Source of the DNA: Chryseobacterium sp. OV279
GTDB lineage: Bacteria > Bacteroidota > Bacteroidia > Flavobacteriales > Weeksellaceae
NCBI RefSeq assembly: GCF_900128945.1
Contig: NZ_FQUD01000002.1
Span: 524,371-588,370 of the forward strand
Direction of reading: 5' to 3'
Length of the DNA: 64,000 nt
Below are positions 44,185 through 53,039 of the stretch, one piece after another. A program made the position numbers and the translations under genes. Below the pieces are notes generated by a model. The model ran no database searches. It was given only the letters and a program-made list of their open reading frames with translations, and was not told where the DNA came from. Numbering within the stretch: position 1 is the stretch's first letter; the number at the start of each line of letters is the position of its first letter.

Positions 44185-45198
44185 TTATTCTCCATCGAAA
44201 GTAAAACCAAGCATTTCTTCACTCAATTTCCATAATCTCTCTGCATTTTCTCGGTCAATGGAATACGGTTGCACGCCACGGATGGTTGTCGGCTCATCAT
44301 ACCGGTGTTCTATCTGCCCGAGATCGATTTCAGCGATATCACAGTTTTCACAATACACTCCGCCGATATTCTGAAGATCAGGACTTGTTGCGCACCAAAC
44401 GGTTGTAGCGGCACCTTGCGGAATTGTTTTTAATTTGGCTTCCACTTCAGGTTTTATTTTTCCATCCTTGTCATGCGTTCCCATCTGGATATAAAGATCA
44501 ATAGGTTCTTCTCTCCCCAAATCGGTTCCATACACAGAACCCGGATGTAATGAATACGCTCTAATATTGAATTTCTTTCCCTTTTCATCCAATGCGACGG
44601 AAAATAAATTACATGCCGTTTTCGATTGGCCATAACCTGCAAGAGTCTGGTATTCTCTGTTTACAAAATTCGGATCTTCAAAATCAAACGGAGCCATCTG
44701 ATGTCCATAAGAAGAAACACTTAGGACACGGGCGTTTCCTGCTTTTTTCAGTGCTGGCCAAAGTCTTGCGGTCAAATGGAATTGTCCAAGATAATTTGTG
44801 GTTAACTGAGATTCAAAACCTCTGTCATCTCTTCGAAGCGGAACCCACATAATGCCTGCATTATTGATCAGAAGATCAAGTTTTCTTCCCGATGCCAAGA
44901 ATTTTTCGCTGAATGCATTGATAGAATCCGGATCCATCAGATCCATTTTTTCAAGTTCTATATGGTCAATACCCATAAGGTTTTTACCCGCTTTTTCAAT
45001 ATCTCTTGCCGGAATAATCACTGTTGCTCCGGCGGATACCAATACTTTCGTCGTTTCAAGACCAATTCCTGCGTAACCTCCCGTAATGATGACTGTTTTT
45101 CCGGTAAGGTCAATTCCATTGATAATTTCCTGTGCTGTTGATGCTGCATTAAACCCTGAATGAACAGGCTGTTGTAATGGATTGATATTCTGTATCAT
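44185..45198 (-). CDS. Short-chain dehydrogenase/reductase (SDR)
   Basis: The 337-residue oxidoreductase has the NAD(P)-binding TGGYAGIG (about 38-45), the structural NNAG (about 112-115) and the catalytic YGQSK (YxxxK, about 190-194). The long form resembles oxidoreductases related to WW-domain oxidoreductase/retinol dehydrogenase-like SDRs. The substrate is unknown. No signal peptide is present. It is paired with an AraC-type regulator downstream. Confidence 0.92.
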   Translation of the reverse strand: MIQNINPLQQPVHSGFNAASTAQEIINGIDLTGKTVIITGGYAGIGLETTKVLVSAGATVIIPARDIEKAGKNLMGIDHIELEKMDLMDPDSINAFSEKFLASGRKLDLLINNAGIMWVPLRRDDRGFESQLTTNYLGQFHLTARLWPALKKAGNARVLSVSSYGHQMAPFDFEDPNFVNREYQTLAGYGQSKTACNLFSVALDEKGKKFNIRAYSLHPGSVYGTDLGREEPIDLYIQMGTHDKDGKIKPEVEAKLKTIPQGAATTVWCATSPDLQNIGGVYCENCDIAEIDLGQIEHRYDEPTTIRGVQPYSIDRENAERLWKLSEEMLGFTFDGE

Positions 45199-45222
45199 TT
45201 TTTATTGTTTAAAGTTCTACAG

Positions 45223-45230
45223 CAAATGTA
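45223..45230 (-). promoter_or_regulatory. -7 promoter box for the SDR gene
   Basis: Minus strand TACATTTG, identical to the box before the adjacent AraC gene, 24 nt before the start codon. Confidence 0.45.
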
Positions 45231-45387
45231 TAGTGTATCTATTATGATGATTTTGTTTAAAATGTCAAATTACTGTGTTGAGAATTTCAAAGCTATTTTT
45301 CAAACTTTAAAAGTTAATTTCTTTGAATAAGCTGTTAAACTGTTTGTAGATTCCTCAGCGAATAAGTAATTTTGAAAAATTTTCAAT

Positions 45388-46392
45388 TTGAGACCTACTA
45401 TTTCCATTGTCGTTGCTATTTTCAACCGAAAAGACGAACTTTTTGAACTGCTGAATTCTTTGACTTTTCAGACAGATAAAGAGTTTGAAGTGATTATTGT
45501 AGACGACGGTTCTCTTATTGATCTTAAGCCAACCATTCAAAATTTTGATGAAATACTGAACATCAAATATTTCAGAAAAGACAATTCCGGCCCCGGACTC
45601 AGCAGAAACTATGGGGCGAAGAGAGCTCAGAATGACTGGTTGCTTTTTGTAGACAGCGACGTGATCGTAGAAAAAGAATATATCGAAAATATTAAAAAAG
45701 ATATTGAAACCATTCCATGCGATGCGTTCGGAGGAGCGGATAAAGCCCACAAAGGTTTTAATCTGATGCAGAAAGCCATTTCTTATTCGATGACCTCAGT
45801 TTTTACAACAGGAGGAATCAGAGGAAGTAAAAAAGCAGTTTCCAGATTTCAGCCGAGAAGTTTCAATATGGGCGTGAATAAATCAGTTTTTGAGAAAGTA
45901 GGCGGTTTTTCCGAGATGAGAATCGGGGAAGATCCGGATCTGTCCATGACCCTTTGGGAAAAAGGTTTTACGACCGCATTTTTCGATGATATCGCTGTGT
46001 TTCACAAGAGAAGGGTAGATCTGGGTAAATTTTCAAAACAGGTATATCAGTTTGGGTGTGCCAGACCCATTCTGAATCAGAGGCATCCCAATTATGTCAA
46101 AATCTCTTTTGCATTTCCTACCCTGTTTATGTTAGGGTATATTTTCGGTTTTATAGAATATTTTGTTTTAGGCAGAGGGATTATCCTGGCCTTTTACGGA
46201 TTGTATACTTTCCTGGTATTATTCCATGCGATGGTAGTGACGAAAAATATAAGCATTGCCGGAATGGCGGTGATTTCTACCTATATTCAGATGTTTTCCT
46301 ACGGCTATGGATTCCTGAAATCATGGGTGCTCCTGAATGTTTTCAGAATGAAACCCGAAGACGCTTTCCCGAAACATTTCCATATCAAATAG
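45388..46392 (+). CDS. Family 2 glycosyltransferase with C-terminal membrane helices
   Basis: The 334-residue enzyme transfers a sugar from a nucleotide-sugar donor. The GT-A fold shows VDDGS (about 32-36), the metal-binding FVDSDV (DxD-like) and GEDPDLSMTLWEKG (the ED acceptor motif). Two to three membrane helices lie at about 240-305, so it acts at the inner membrane, perhaps on lipid-linked glycans. The start codon is TTG: no ATG fits, and a stop lies five codons upstream. Donor and acceptor are unknown. It is a single gene. Confidence 0.88.
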   Translation: MRPTISIVVAIFNRKDELFELLNSLTFQTDKEFEVIIVDDGSLIDLKPTIQNFDEILNIKYFRKDNSGPGLSRNYGAKRAQNDWLLFVDSDVIVEKEYIENIKKDIETIPCDAFGGADKAHKGFNLMQKAISYSMTSVFTTGGIRGSKKAVSRFQPRSFNMGVNKSVFEKVGGFSEMRIGEDPDLSMTLWEKGFTTAFFDDIAVFHKRRVDLGKFSKQVYQFGCARPILNQRHPNYVKISFAFPTLFMLGYIFGFIEYFVLGRGIILAFYGLYTFLVLFHAMVVTKNISIAGMAVISTYIQMFSYGYGFLKSWVLLNVFRMKPEDAFPKHFHIK

Positions 46393-46600
46393 ATCATCTT
46401 TTTTCATGCAAAGATTTATTAAATTAAGCAACTGGATAAATGCATGTCCGATTATATTTAAATAAAAAAATATTTTCTGTATTGCGGGCTGTCATATCGG
46501 CCTAGGAATTTGGAGCGTTAAAAAAATAAAAAAAATTGCTGAATTCCTGAATTTTGTATATATCCAAGAATATAAATTTAAACATGCTTTAATAAAAAAA
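46393..46600. other. AT-rich spacer, no gene seen
   Basis: I see no gene or repeat of the known families in this stretch between convergent genes. Confidence 0.5.
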
Positions 46601-46633
46601 ATAAAAGCTGCCAGAAACTCCGACAGCTTTTAT
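46601..46633 (-). terminator. Terminator of the PLP-dependent lyase gene
   Basis: ATAAAAGCTG pairs perfectly with CAGCTTTTAT; the minus strand continues with a T run. Confidence 0.85.
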
Positions 46634-46642
46634 AACAATAAA

Positions 46643-47869
46643 TTAGGATATAAATATAGTTTCATGGTTGAGAACGCCTGTTTTTAGCATGCATTCCCGC
46701 ATTTTTTCATAAGTTCTGGCGATATCATGATCCAGTCCGATAGAGAACCTGATCAGTCCGTCTGAGATGCCCATTGCTTCACGTTCTTCTTCCGGAATCT
46801 CCGATGAAGTAGAACTTCCCGAGCAGGAAAATAAAGTTTTGTAGAATCCTAAACTCACCGCAAGATAGCCCAGGTTTTCCGCCTGCATCATTTCCATCAG
46901 CTCATTCGCTTTGTCAGTAGTTCCGGCATCTAGCGTAAGAAGTCCTCCAAATCCATATTCTTCGTACATCATAGATTTCATCAGCTCATGATCTTTATGG
47001 GATTTCAGTCCCGGATAAGATACTTTCAGTCCGTCTTTTTCAAACCTTTCCGCAAGATACATTGCGTTGTGACTGTGCTGCTTCATTCTGATATGAAGCG
47101 TTCTCAGGTTTTTCAGGATACTTGCAGATCTGAAGCTGTCCATGGTAGGTCCCAGAAGCATACAGGCTCCATTGTTTACGTTTTTCGTATCATTGATGAA
47201 TTCCTGTGTTCCGCAGTAGACACCGCCTACCGTATCACTGCTTCCGTTGATAAATTTGGTTAAACTGTGAATAACGATATCAGCACCTAACAATGTAGGT
47301 GAAACAGAAAGAGGGGAGAAGGTATTATCTACAATCAGTTTAAGGTTGTGTTTTTTACAGATCTCCGAAAGCTTTCTAAGGTCTGCCACTTCAAGAAGCG
47401 GGTTGCTTACACTTTCGCAGTAGATGACTTTCGTATTGGGAGTTATGGCATTTTCTATAGACTCAAAATTACTGATGTCTACAAAAGTAGTGTCGATATG
47501 AAATGGAGGTAGGAAATTTTTAAGAAAAGCATACGTTCCACCGTAAATGGTTCTGCTGGAAATAATATGGTCACCGCTTTTACATACCTGCATTAAAACA
47601 GAAGTAATTGCTCCCATTCCGGATGCGGTAACGTTGGCAGCTTCTGTATTTTCCATTTTAGCCAATGCCTGAGCAAGATACAGATTCATCGGGGATGAAT
47701 GTCTGGAATATAAATAACATCCTTCAGCATTGCCTTCAAAAGTATCAAACATGGTTTTTGCAGAGAGGAAGGTATAGGTAGAGCTGTCAGAAATCGATGG
47801 ATTTACGCCTCCGAATTCGCCAAAATATTGCAGATCCTGGATCTCATTGGCTGCATTAAAATTTTCCAT
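46643..47869 (-). CDS. PLP-dependent Cys/Met metabolism enzyme (methionine gamma-lyase type)
   Basis: The 408-residue enzyme belongs to the trans-sulfuration family. Marks are SRHSSPMN (Arg/Ser binding phosphate), TIYGGTYAFL, DNTFSPL and the PLP lysine in HSLTKFINGSSD (about residue 205). The family includes methionine gamma-lyase, cystathionine gamma-synthase and beta-/gamma-lyase; I cannot decide from sequence. A divergent Lrp/AsnC regulator gene lies 159 bp away. In known cases Lrp relatives respond to amino acids, so a catabolic methionine gamma-lyase is favoured. Confidence 0.88.
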   Translation of the reverse strand: MENFNAANEIQDLQYFGEFGGVNPSISDSSTYTFLSAKTMFDTFEGNAEGCYLYSRHSSPMNLYLAQALAKMENTEAANVTASGMGAITSVLMQVCKSGDHIISSRTIYGGTYAFLKNFLPPFHIDTTFVDISNFESIENAITPNTKVIYCESVSNPLLEVADLRKLSEICKKHNLKLIVDNTFSPLSVSPTLLGADIVIHSLTKFINGSSDTVGGVYCGTQEFINDTKNVNNGACMLLGPTMDSFRSASILKNLRTLHIRMKQHSHNAMYLAERFEKDGLKVSYPGLKSHKDHELMKSMMYEEYGFGGLLTLDAGTTDKANELMEMMQAENLGYLAVSLGFYKTLFSCSGSSTSSEIPEEEREAMGISDGLIRFSIGLDHDIARTYEKMRECMLKTGVLNHETIFIS

Positions 47870-47958
47870 AAGCTTTAGATTTTATTTGTCGGGGTTAAAT
47901 ATGCTCTGTTTTCATAATTATTACAAGAGATATTTAAATATGTAGAATATAAATCTGG

Positions 47959-47966
47959 TATTTTTG
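47959..47966 (+). promoter_or_regulatory. -7 promoter box for the Lrp-type regulator
   Basis: TATTTTTG matches TAnnTTTG, 62 nt before the start codon, in the divergent spacer. Confidence 0.45.
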
Positions 47967-48028
47967 CTTTTATTAGAAAATATGTTTATTATATTTGATT
48001 TTGTTAAACTTTATCCAAAAAATTATCT

Positions 48029-48487
48029 ATGAACTTTGATGAAACTGATAAAAAACTGCTCCTGTTCCTTCAGGAAGACTGCAAACAGACCACCAAAGAA
48101 CTGTCTTACAAGCTTGGTTTGTCTGTAACGGCTGTTTATGAACGGATAAAAAAGCTTGAAAATCTAGGCGTGATCTCGAAGTATGTCGCATTATTGGACA
48201 GGCATAAAATTGACCGGGATTTTATTGTCTTATGTCATATCAAATTAACACAGCACAAAAAAGAATTTGTGCTGCAGTTTGAAAGGGAAGTCATGAATCT
48301 GCAGGAAGTGACCGAATGTTTCCATGTAAGCGGTGATTACGACTATATCCTTAAAATTGGGGTAAAAGATATGGAGGATTACCGGAATTTCATGCTCAGC
48401 AAATTAACGGCGCTTCAGCATATAGCCAGCACGCACAGCTCTTTTATGATCTCTGAAGTGAAAAATACAACCGCTATTGTTCTGTAA
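48029..48487 (+). CDS. Lrp/AsnC-family transcriptional regulator
   Basis: The 152-residue regulator has an N-terminal helix-turn-helix (about 18-45, TTKELSYKLGLSVTAVYERIKKL). The C-terminal RAM (ligand-binding) domain (about 65-150) has VTECFHVSGDYDYILKIGV. Length is normal. It is divergent from the PLP lyase gene and is the likely regulator of it, by the usual arrangement in this family. The effector amino acid is unknown. Confidence 0.94.
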   Translation: MNFDETDKKLLLFLQEDCKQTTKELSYKLGLSVTAVYERIKKLENLGVISKYVALLDRHKIDRDFIVLCHIKLTQHKKEFVLQFEREVMNLQEVTECFHVSGDYDYILKIGVKDMEDYRNFMLSKLTALQHIASTHSSFMISEVKNTTAIVL

Positions 48488-48572
48488 TTTAAACTGGGTT
48501 TGGTTGATGGTTGGTCGTAATTAACTATTAAATGATCGTCTGAAATCTGATGTCTGATGTCTGAAATCTAAA
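48488..48572. repeat. Partial copy of the long dispersed repeat
   Basis: AAACTGGGTTTGGTTGATGG, TAATTAACTATTAAATG and repeated TCTGAAATCTGATGTCTGAT match parts of the copies at 19.6 and 24.1 kb. It lies between convergent genes. Confidence 0.6.
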
Positions 48573-48600
48573 ACAAGTGTCTTACCGAACTCAGGTAAAT

Positions 48601-49626
48601 TTATACGAGGACTCCGTTCTTTGAAGCGATAGGTTCAGGAAGGTCGTCATGCTCTCCAATCATTTGAAGGACATCGATCTCAATGGTCCGGCATATGGAA
48701 AGCATCGGAATGTCGAACATCATTCCTTCAAACGGGTTTTCTGAGTAGTCACCAACAAGTTCCATCACGATGTAGATCCATCCGATAATGACACAGAAAG
48801 GAACGCTGATCAATATTCCCCAGTTTCCTAGTTTCGCAAATTCATTTACTAGTCCTAAAGGAAGAAGCATAATGAAAATCACGTTAAAAATAAAGGCCGT
48901 ACTCGCAAACTGTCTCGGTGAAGGGAATTTTTTAATTCTTTCCGCCTGTCCCTGATAGTCATAAAACAAATTCAGAGCCTCCTGAAGCTGCATCTGGTTG
49001 AAATCTGTGATATCACCGAAATTTTTCAATTCATTCACATCTTTGGCCTGTTTTGAAATCAGATACGTGGCGAAATTTTTATATTCCGGCTGAAGATCCA
49101 GTTCCTTTTCCGAAAGGTATTTATGAAGGAAAATAGGCGTTCTTCCATAATCAGGGAATCCGGCTTTAATCAGTCGGTGTCTCCTGATATTAATATCCCC
49201 AAAATGTCTTTTCTGAGACATATGCTCCCATTCCGTAGGCACTAATAATTGTTCGCGGAACGTATACAGCCATGCAATATGGCGGTATGCAATTTTCTTT
49301 TTGATGCTTTCTGTTTCACTGTTGCCTTCACCCGTGGTGTTAAAAGCATACAGCATGGAAACGAAAGAACGGCTGGAATTCACAATTCCACCCCATATTT
49401 TCCGGGCTTCCCACAATCTGTCGTAGGCCTGGTTATTTTTAAAACCCACATAAAAAGCTTCTGCAGTACCAATCAGGGCGACAGGAACCCATGGTATGAT
49501 CATCCATTTCCATTTAAAAAAATAAAAAAGGGCTGCCACTAAAGTACACCAGGCCGTAAGCCAGATAATATGTCCGCCTGCGAGATTGAGAACCTGTTTG
49601 TAATTAAAATATTTGGTGGTGATCAT
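48601..49626 (-). CDS. Bestrophin-family ion channel protein
   Basis: The 341-residue inner-membrane protein belongs to the bestrophin (formerly UPF0187) family, anion or cation channels. Helices lie near 15-35, 38-55, 235-260 and 265-290. Typical segments are FKNNQAYDRLWEARKIWG, SPRQFASTAFIFNVIF and the late SENPFEGMMFDIPMLSICR. Ion preference is not clear from sequence. A likely unrelated small transcript ends at a terminator 84 nt upstream. Confidence 0.88.
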   Translation of the reverse strand: MITTKYFNYKQVLNLAGGHIIWLTAWCTLVAALFYFFKWKWMIIPWVPVALIGTAEAFYVGFKNNQAYDRLWEARKIWGGIVNSSRSFVSMLYAFNTTGEGNSETESIKKKIAYRHIAWLYTFREQLLVPTEWEHMSQKRHFGDINIRRHRLIKAGFPDYGRTPIFLHKYLSEKELDLQPEYKNFATYLISKQAKDVNELKNFGDITDFNQMQLQEALNLFYDYQGQAERIKKFPSPRQFASTAFIFNVIFIMLLPLGLVNEFAKLGNWGILISVPFCVIIGWIYIVMELVGDYSENPFEGMMFDIPMLSICRTIEIDVLQMIGEHDDLPEPIASKNGVLV

Positions 49627-49709
49627 ATTGTTTCATCAAGTTGGGTGTGCATAAGCAAAAGAAATACCAAAAACAGGGTGGTCTTTTGCTTTAATAAATG
49701 TAATAAAAA

Positions 49710-49734
49710 AAACCTCTAAAAAAATTAGAGGTTT
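49710..49734 (-). terminator. Terminator after a tiny minus-strand open frame
   Basis: Perfect AAACCTCTAA/TTAGAGGTTT stem with a 5-nt loop; the minus strand continues with six T residues. No large gene lies upstream of it on that strand. Confidence 0.85.
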
Positions 49735-49760
49735 CGTATAATTAATATGGTAATGTTTTT

Positions 49761-49796
49761 TTAGTCTTTCTCATTTAAAAAAAACTTCATCATCAT
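49761..49796 (-). CDS. Possible 11-residue peptide (leader or small protein)
   Basis: Read on the minus strand, three ATG codons in a row start the peptide MMMKFFLNEKD, then TAA. A TATCTTTG promoter box lies 28 nt upstream and a strong terminator 27 nt downstream, so the region has the parts of a complete transcript of about 110 nt. Whether the peptide is made is unknown; it could also be a small RNA with a chance frame. No larger reading frame fits here. Confidence 0.35.
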   Translation of the reverse strand: MMMKFFLNEKD

Positions 49797-49823
49797 CTTT
49801 GTTATGGAAATTGTAAATGATGA

Positions 49824-49831
49824 CAAAGATA
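49824..49831 (-). promoter_or_regulatory. -7 promoter box for the tiny transcript
   Basis: Minus strand TATCTTTG matches TAnnTTTG. No clear -33 TTG at 19-20 nt. Confidence 0.4.
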
Positions 49832-49921
49832 TTATGAACACATGCTTTAAACAGTGAGGTTCCATAGATTTATGTCATAGAAATTTTGCCTTGCTGCTGA
49901 TATCAAATACAATCTATAGTT

Positions 49922-49929
49922 TATATTTG
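49922..49929 (+). promoter_or_regulatory. -7 promoter box for the SDGTxAGT-repeat protein
   Basis: TATATTTG matches TAnnTTTG, 15 nt before the ATG at 49945. It supports that start over the ORF's upstream ATG. Confidence 0.55.
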
Positions 49930-49944
49930 CAAAAAATTATAAAC

Positions 49945-52900
49945 ATGAAAATATTTAAGGTGATTTCCCTAATCACTCTTTTTGGTATTTTGGATAATAA
50001 TGTATTATTGGCTCAAAATTTAACCCTTAATGCAAATCTGCTGGAAACTAATTTTAATGAGGATAGTAATCCAACAAATCTAAATTTTATCACAGGAAAT
50101 AGATTGATTTTTAATTCGAAATTTGGTATTGCAATAAAGGATTCTGATGGGGCGAAAAGTAAATTACTGATAAAAATAAGCTCAGCATACAAGAATTACG
50201 TAAACGAAGATAATGTCTATACTTATGACGCGGCAAAAGCACTGTATATTTCTGTGGTAGATCATAACGCTTATTTCTTTATCAAAAAGAATTCGCTGTT
50301 AAGTTTATGGAAAACAGATGGGACAGATGCAGGCACAAAGCTGATAAAAGAATTTCCTAATTCGAATTTTATGACTTCGGATTTTGTCATTACTTCATTT
50401 ACGAAATTTAACAGCAAACTTTATTTTAATATTTACCACCAGTTTGGGAGTCCGAGTAGAAGTGAACTTTGGATTTCAGATGAGACTGCTGCAGGAACTG
50501 AAATTGTAAATACTCTTAATAATAATTCCACTTTATCTGCGGGAAATTATACACCAACTGCCAACCATCTGTATTTTACGAATTATAATTCTAATGCTTA
50601 CTGGGAAAAGAAAATATGGAAATCTGATGGAACTGCAGCAGGTACAATACCTGTTTTTACCGGTGTTCAGGATGACTTTTCGATAGCAAGCGATATGGTG
50701 AAGCTTAATGGCCAGATCTATTTTATAAAGACCAAAAATAATAATTCCTACCTGTCGTATTATGATTACAGTAGCAATACAGTGACAGATGTAATGAGTC
50801 TTCCGGGTTTATCAGCCACGAATTCAAATTTATTTTTACAGAATAATTCTCTTGTTTTTGTTAATAATGACACGCTATGGAAATCAGATGGGACTTTAGC
50901 AGGAACCCATGCAGTTACCTCCAGTTCTTTTCCAGATTATGGAAATATAGAGATCAATAATATGACTGTATTTAAAAATAAAATTTATTTTGGCTGTTAT
51001 TTAGGAAGCTTTTCAGAATATGCAAAACTGGTATATGACGGTGATTTCCTGACTAAATTTTCAGATTCATTTCCAGAATTAGAAACAGCTGCCATGGTAA
51101 AAAAGTCGGATGCTTATAGCGGAGAAAGCAATTACCTGATCTTTCTGAAATATACCAATTCAAATAAGGAGTATTTTGCATTTGATGGCTATTCTTCAAA
51201 ACATATTCAAAATTTAAACTTTGATTATAATTCCGGTTTTGAAATAAATGTTGTGGATACACCGGATAATAATTTATTAATCAATGCGAAGACCAAAAAA
51301 TATGGGCAGGAGATTTTTAAATTTGATTTTGGAAATGGCAGCTCAAATATTTATGAAAATGCAAATTCTACAGGCGGTTCATATCTTTATTCACCCCAAG
51401 AGTTGAACAATAAACTATTTTATTTTGGATCAGACGAATATGGGTTAGGTCCTATGTTGTCTGATGGTTCTGTGGCAGGGACAAAAAAAATCAATGAGAA
51501 TATGACTGTTCAGGTTAATTCAGGATCATCGTATGTCAAAGATATTCCAAGTGTTAAAATAAATGATAAAATTTATTTTCCTTGTATGATTAACGGTTCC
51601 GGTTTAGAATTATGTGTTTCTGATGGGACGGCGGCAGGAACGCTTCAGGTAAAAGATATTAATCCTAATGGGAATGGACTTAGCTATGATACGCCTTACT
51701 TTTTCAAATTGGGGTTGAATAAATTTTTATTTAAAGCCAATGATGGAGCAGGAGAAAAGCTTTGGGTTTCAGACGGAACAAGCGCTGGAACAAGTATTGT
51801 ATCGTCTTATGTATCAAGTAATGAGAAGTATGCGAGATTGAATAATACTACTTTTTTCACGTCTTATGATCATAACCTGAATAAGTCTGTGCTAATGAGT
51901 ACTGATGGCACGCAAGGTAATACAAACGTTTTTCATGATTTTGGAGCAAAAAGAAACATGGTTTCAGTGTTAGGAAATACAGACAATAAGTTTTTTTGTT
52001 TAGTTTACAATCAAATAGATTATTGGACGAGTAATTATGAGGTGTGGATTTCAGATGGAACAGTGAATGGAACTTTCATGCTAAAAGCCTTTAGTAATCC
52101 GCACTATTCGAATCCTGGATTCAATACTCATGTAGCTATGCACAATAATAAGCTTTATTTTTATGCGTGCGCAGAGAATCAAACAAACCTTACTTTGCAT
52201 TCACCCTATGTTTCTGATGGAACTATTAATGGAACGCATAAAATTTCTACAGAAGAATTTCCAAATGGTTCTTATTCGTCATCTCCGTATTCATCAAGTT
52301 TTATAACCAGTTGTTCGGATAAGGTTTATTTTATGCAGGTTCCAAGTAACTATGGATACAGCAGCATATGGGCTTACAGTAATAATCAGTTTAATAATAT
52401 TTATATGCATCCTACACCCAATGTATCCCTTTTTATGCAGGATAGCGCTCAATGTATTAATGATAATTTGTTTTTCCTTAATAAGCAGTATACTGAAAAT
52501 AAAATTTGGATAACTAATGGAACTTCAGGAATAAAGGAAGCAGACATTCAGGTCAATGGAGCTATTGCCAATAATGTTATTATCAATACTCTTGCAAAAG
52601 TAAATAACAAAATATTTTTAAATGCACCTTTTAGGGATTCTGATAATTTCAACTCCTACGGAAATGAGTTATATGTTATGGATGTAAGCCAGATTACGTT
52701 AGGAACTAATGAAGTTGTGGGTAACACTAAAAATAGTGAACGATCAGTAATGGTTTTTCCAAATCCTGCTGAATCAGTAGTTAATTTGGTAGCTACGAAA
52801 GATGATTATATTAAAAATGTTGAGCTTTATAATATGAGTGGGAATTTGATTCTTAATAAAAAACAGATCAACAATTCTAAAACAACATTAGATGTAAATA

Positions 52901-52977
52901 CCATGGGAGCTGGGGTTTATCTTTTAAAAATTCAGACCGAAAAAGGAAATTTTGTTAAAAAGATCATAAAGAAATAG
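49945..52977 (+). CDS. Large T9SS-secreted protein with SDGTxAGT repeats
   Basis: From the ATG at 49945 the product has 1010 residues with a signal peptide ending LLAQ. At least ten copies of an (L/I)W(K/I/V)SDGT-x-AGT-like motif are spread through it, for example LWKTDGTDAGT, IWKSDGTAAGT, LWVSDGTSAGT and VWISDGTVNGT; each is probably one blade or turn of a beta-rich fold. The last roughly 75 residues form a type A T9SS sorting domain (VFPNPAESVVN and GVYLLKIQTEKG, ending in a KKIIKK tail), which sends it to the cell surface. The function is not known; adhesion or glycan binding is a guess. Confidence 0.88.
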   Translation: MKIFKVISLITLFGILDNNVLLAQNLTLNANLLETNFNEDSNPTNLNFITGNRLIFNSKFGIAIKDSDGAKSKLLIKISSAYKNYVNEDNVYTYDAAKALYISVVDHNAYFFIKKNSLLSLWKTDGTDAGTKLIKEFPNSNFMTSDFVITSFTKFNSKLYFNIYHQFGSPSRSELWISDETAAGTEIVNTLNNNSTLSAGNYTPTANHLYFTNYNSNAYWEKKIWKSDGTAAGTIPVFTGVQDDFSIASDMVKLNGQIYFIKTKNNNSYLSYYDYSSNTVTDVMSLPGLSATNSNLFLQNNSLVFVNNDTLWKSDGTLAGTHAVTSSSFPDYGNIEINNMTVFKNKIYFGCYLGSFSEYAKLVYDGDFLTKFSDSFPELETAAMVKKSDAYSGESNYLIFLKYTNSNKEYFAFDGYSSKHIQNLNFDYNSGFEINVVDTPDNNLLINAKTKKYGQEIFKFDFGNGSSNIYENANSTGGSYLYSPQELNNKLFYFGSDEYGLGPMLSDGSVAGTKKINENMTVQVNSGSSYVKDIPSVKINDKIYFPCMINGSGLELCVSDGTAAGTLQVKDINPNGNGLSYDTPYFFKLGLNKFLFKANDGAGEKLWVSDGTSAGTSIVSSYVSSNEKYARLNNTTFFTSYDHNLNKSVLMSTDGTQGNTNVFHDFGAKRNMVSVLGNTDNKFFCLVYNQIDYWTSNYEVWISDGTVNGTFMLKAFSNPHYSNPGFNTHVAMHNNKLYFYACAENQTNLTLHSPYVSDGTINGTHKISTEEFPNGSYSSSPYSSSFITSCSDKVYFMQVPSNYGYSSIWAYSNNQFNNIYMHPTPNVSLFMQDSAQCINDNLFFLNKQYTENKIWITNGTSGIKEADIQVNGAIANNVIINTLAKVNNKIFLNAPFRDSDNFNSYGNELYVMDVSQITLGTNEVVGNTKNSERSVMVFPNPAESVVNLVATKDDYIKNVELYNMSGNLILNKKQINNSKTTLDVNTMGAGVYLLKIQTEKGNFVKKIIKK

Positions 52978-52985
52978 AAAATAAC

Positions 52986-53010
52986 AAAGCCTCAGATATT
53001 CTGAGGCTTT
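52986..53010. terminator. Terminator between the T9SS protein and the E1 gene
   Basis: Perfect 11-bp stem AAAGCCTCAGA with its complement and a 3-nt loop, usable by both converging genes. Confidence 0.85.
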
Positions 53011-53039
53011 GATTTTATTGATGAAAGAAAGTTAATTTC

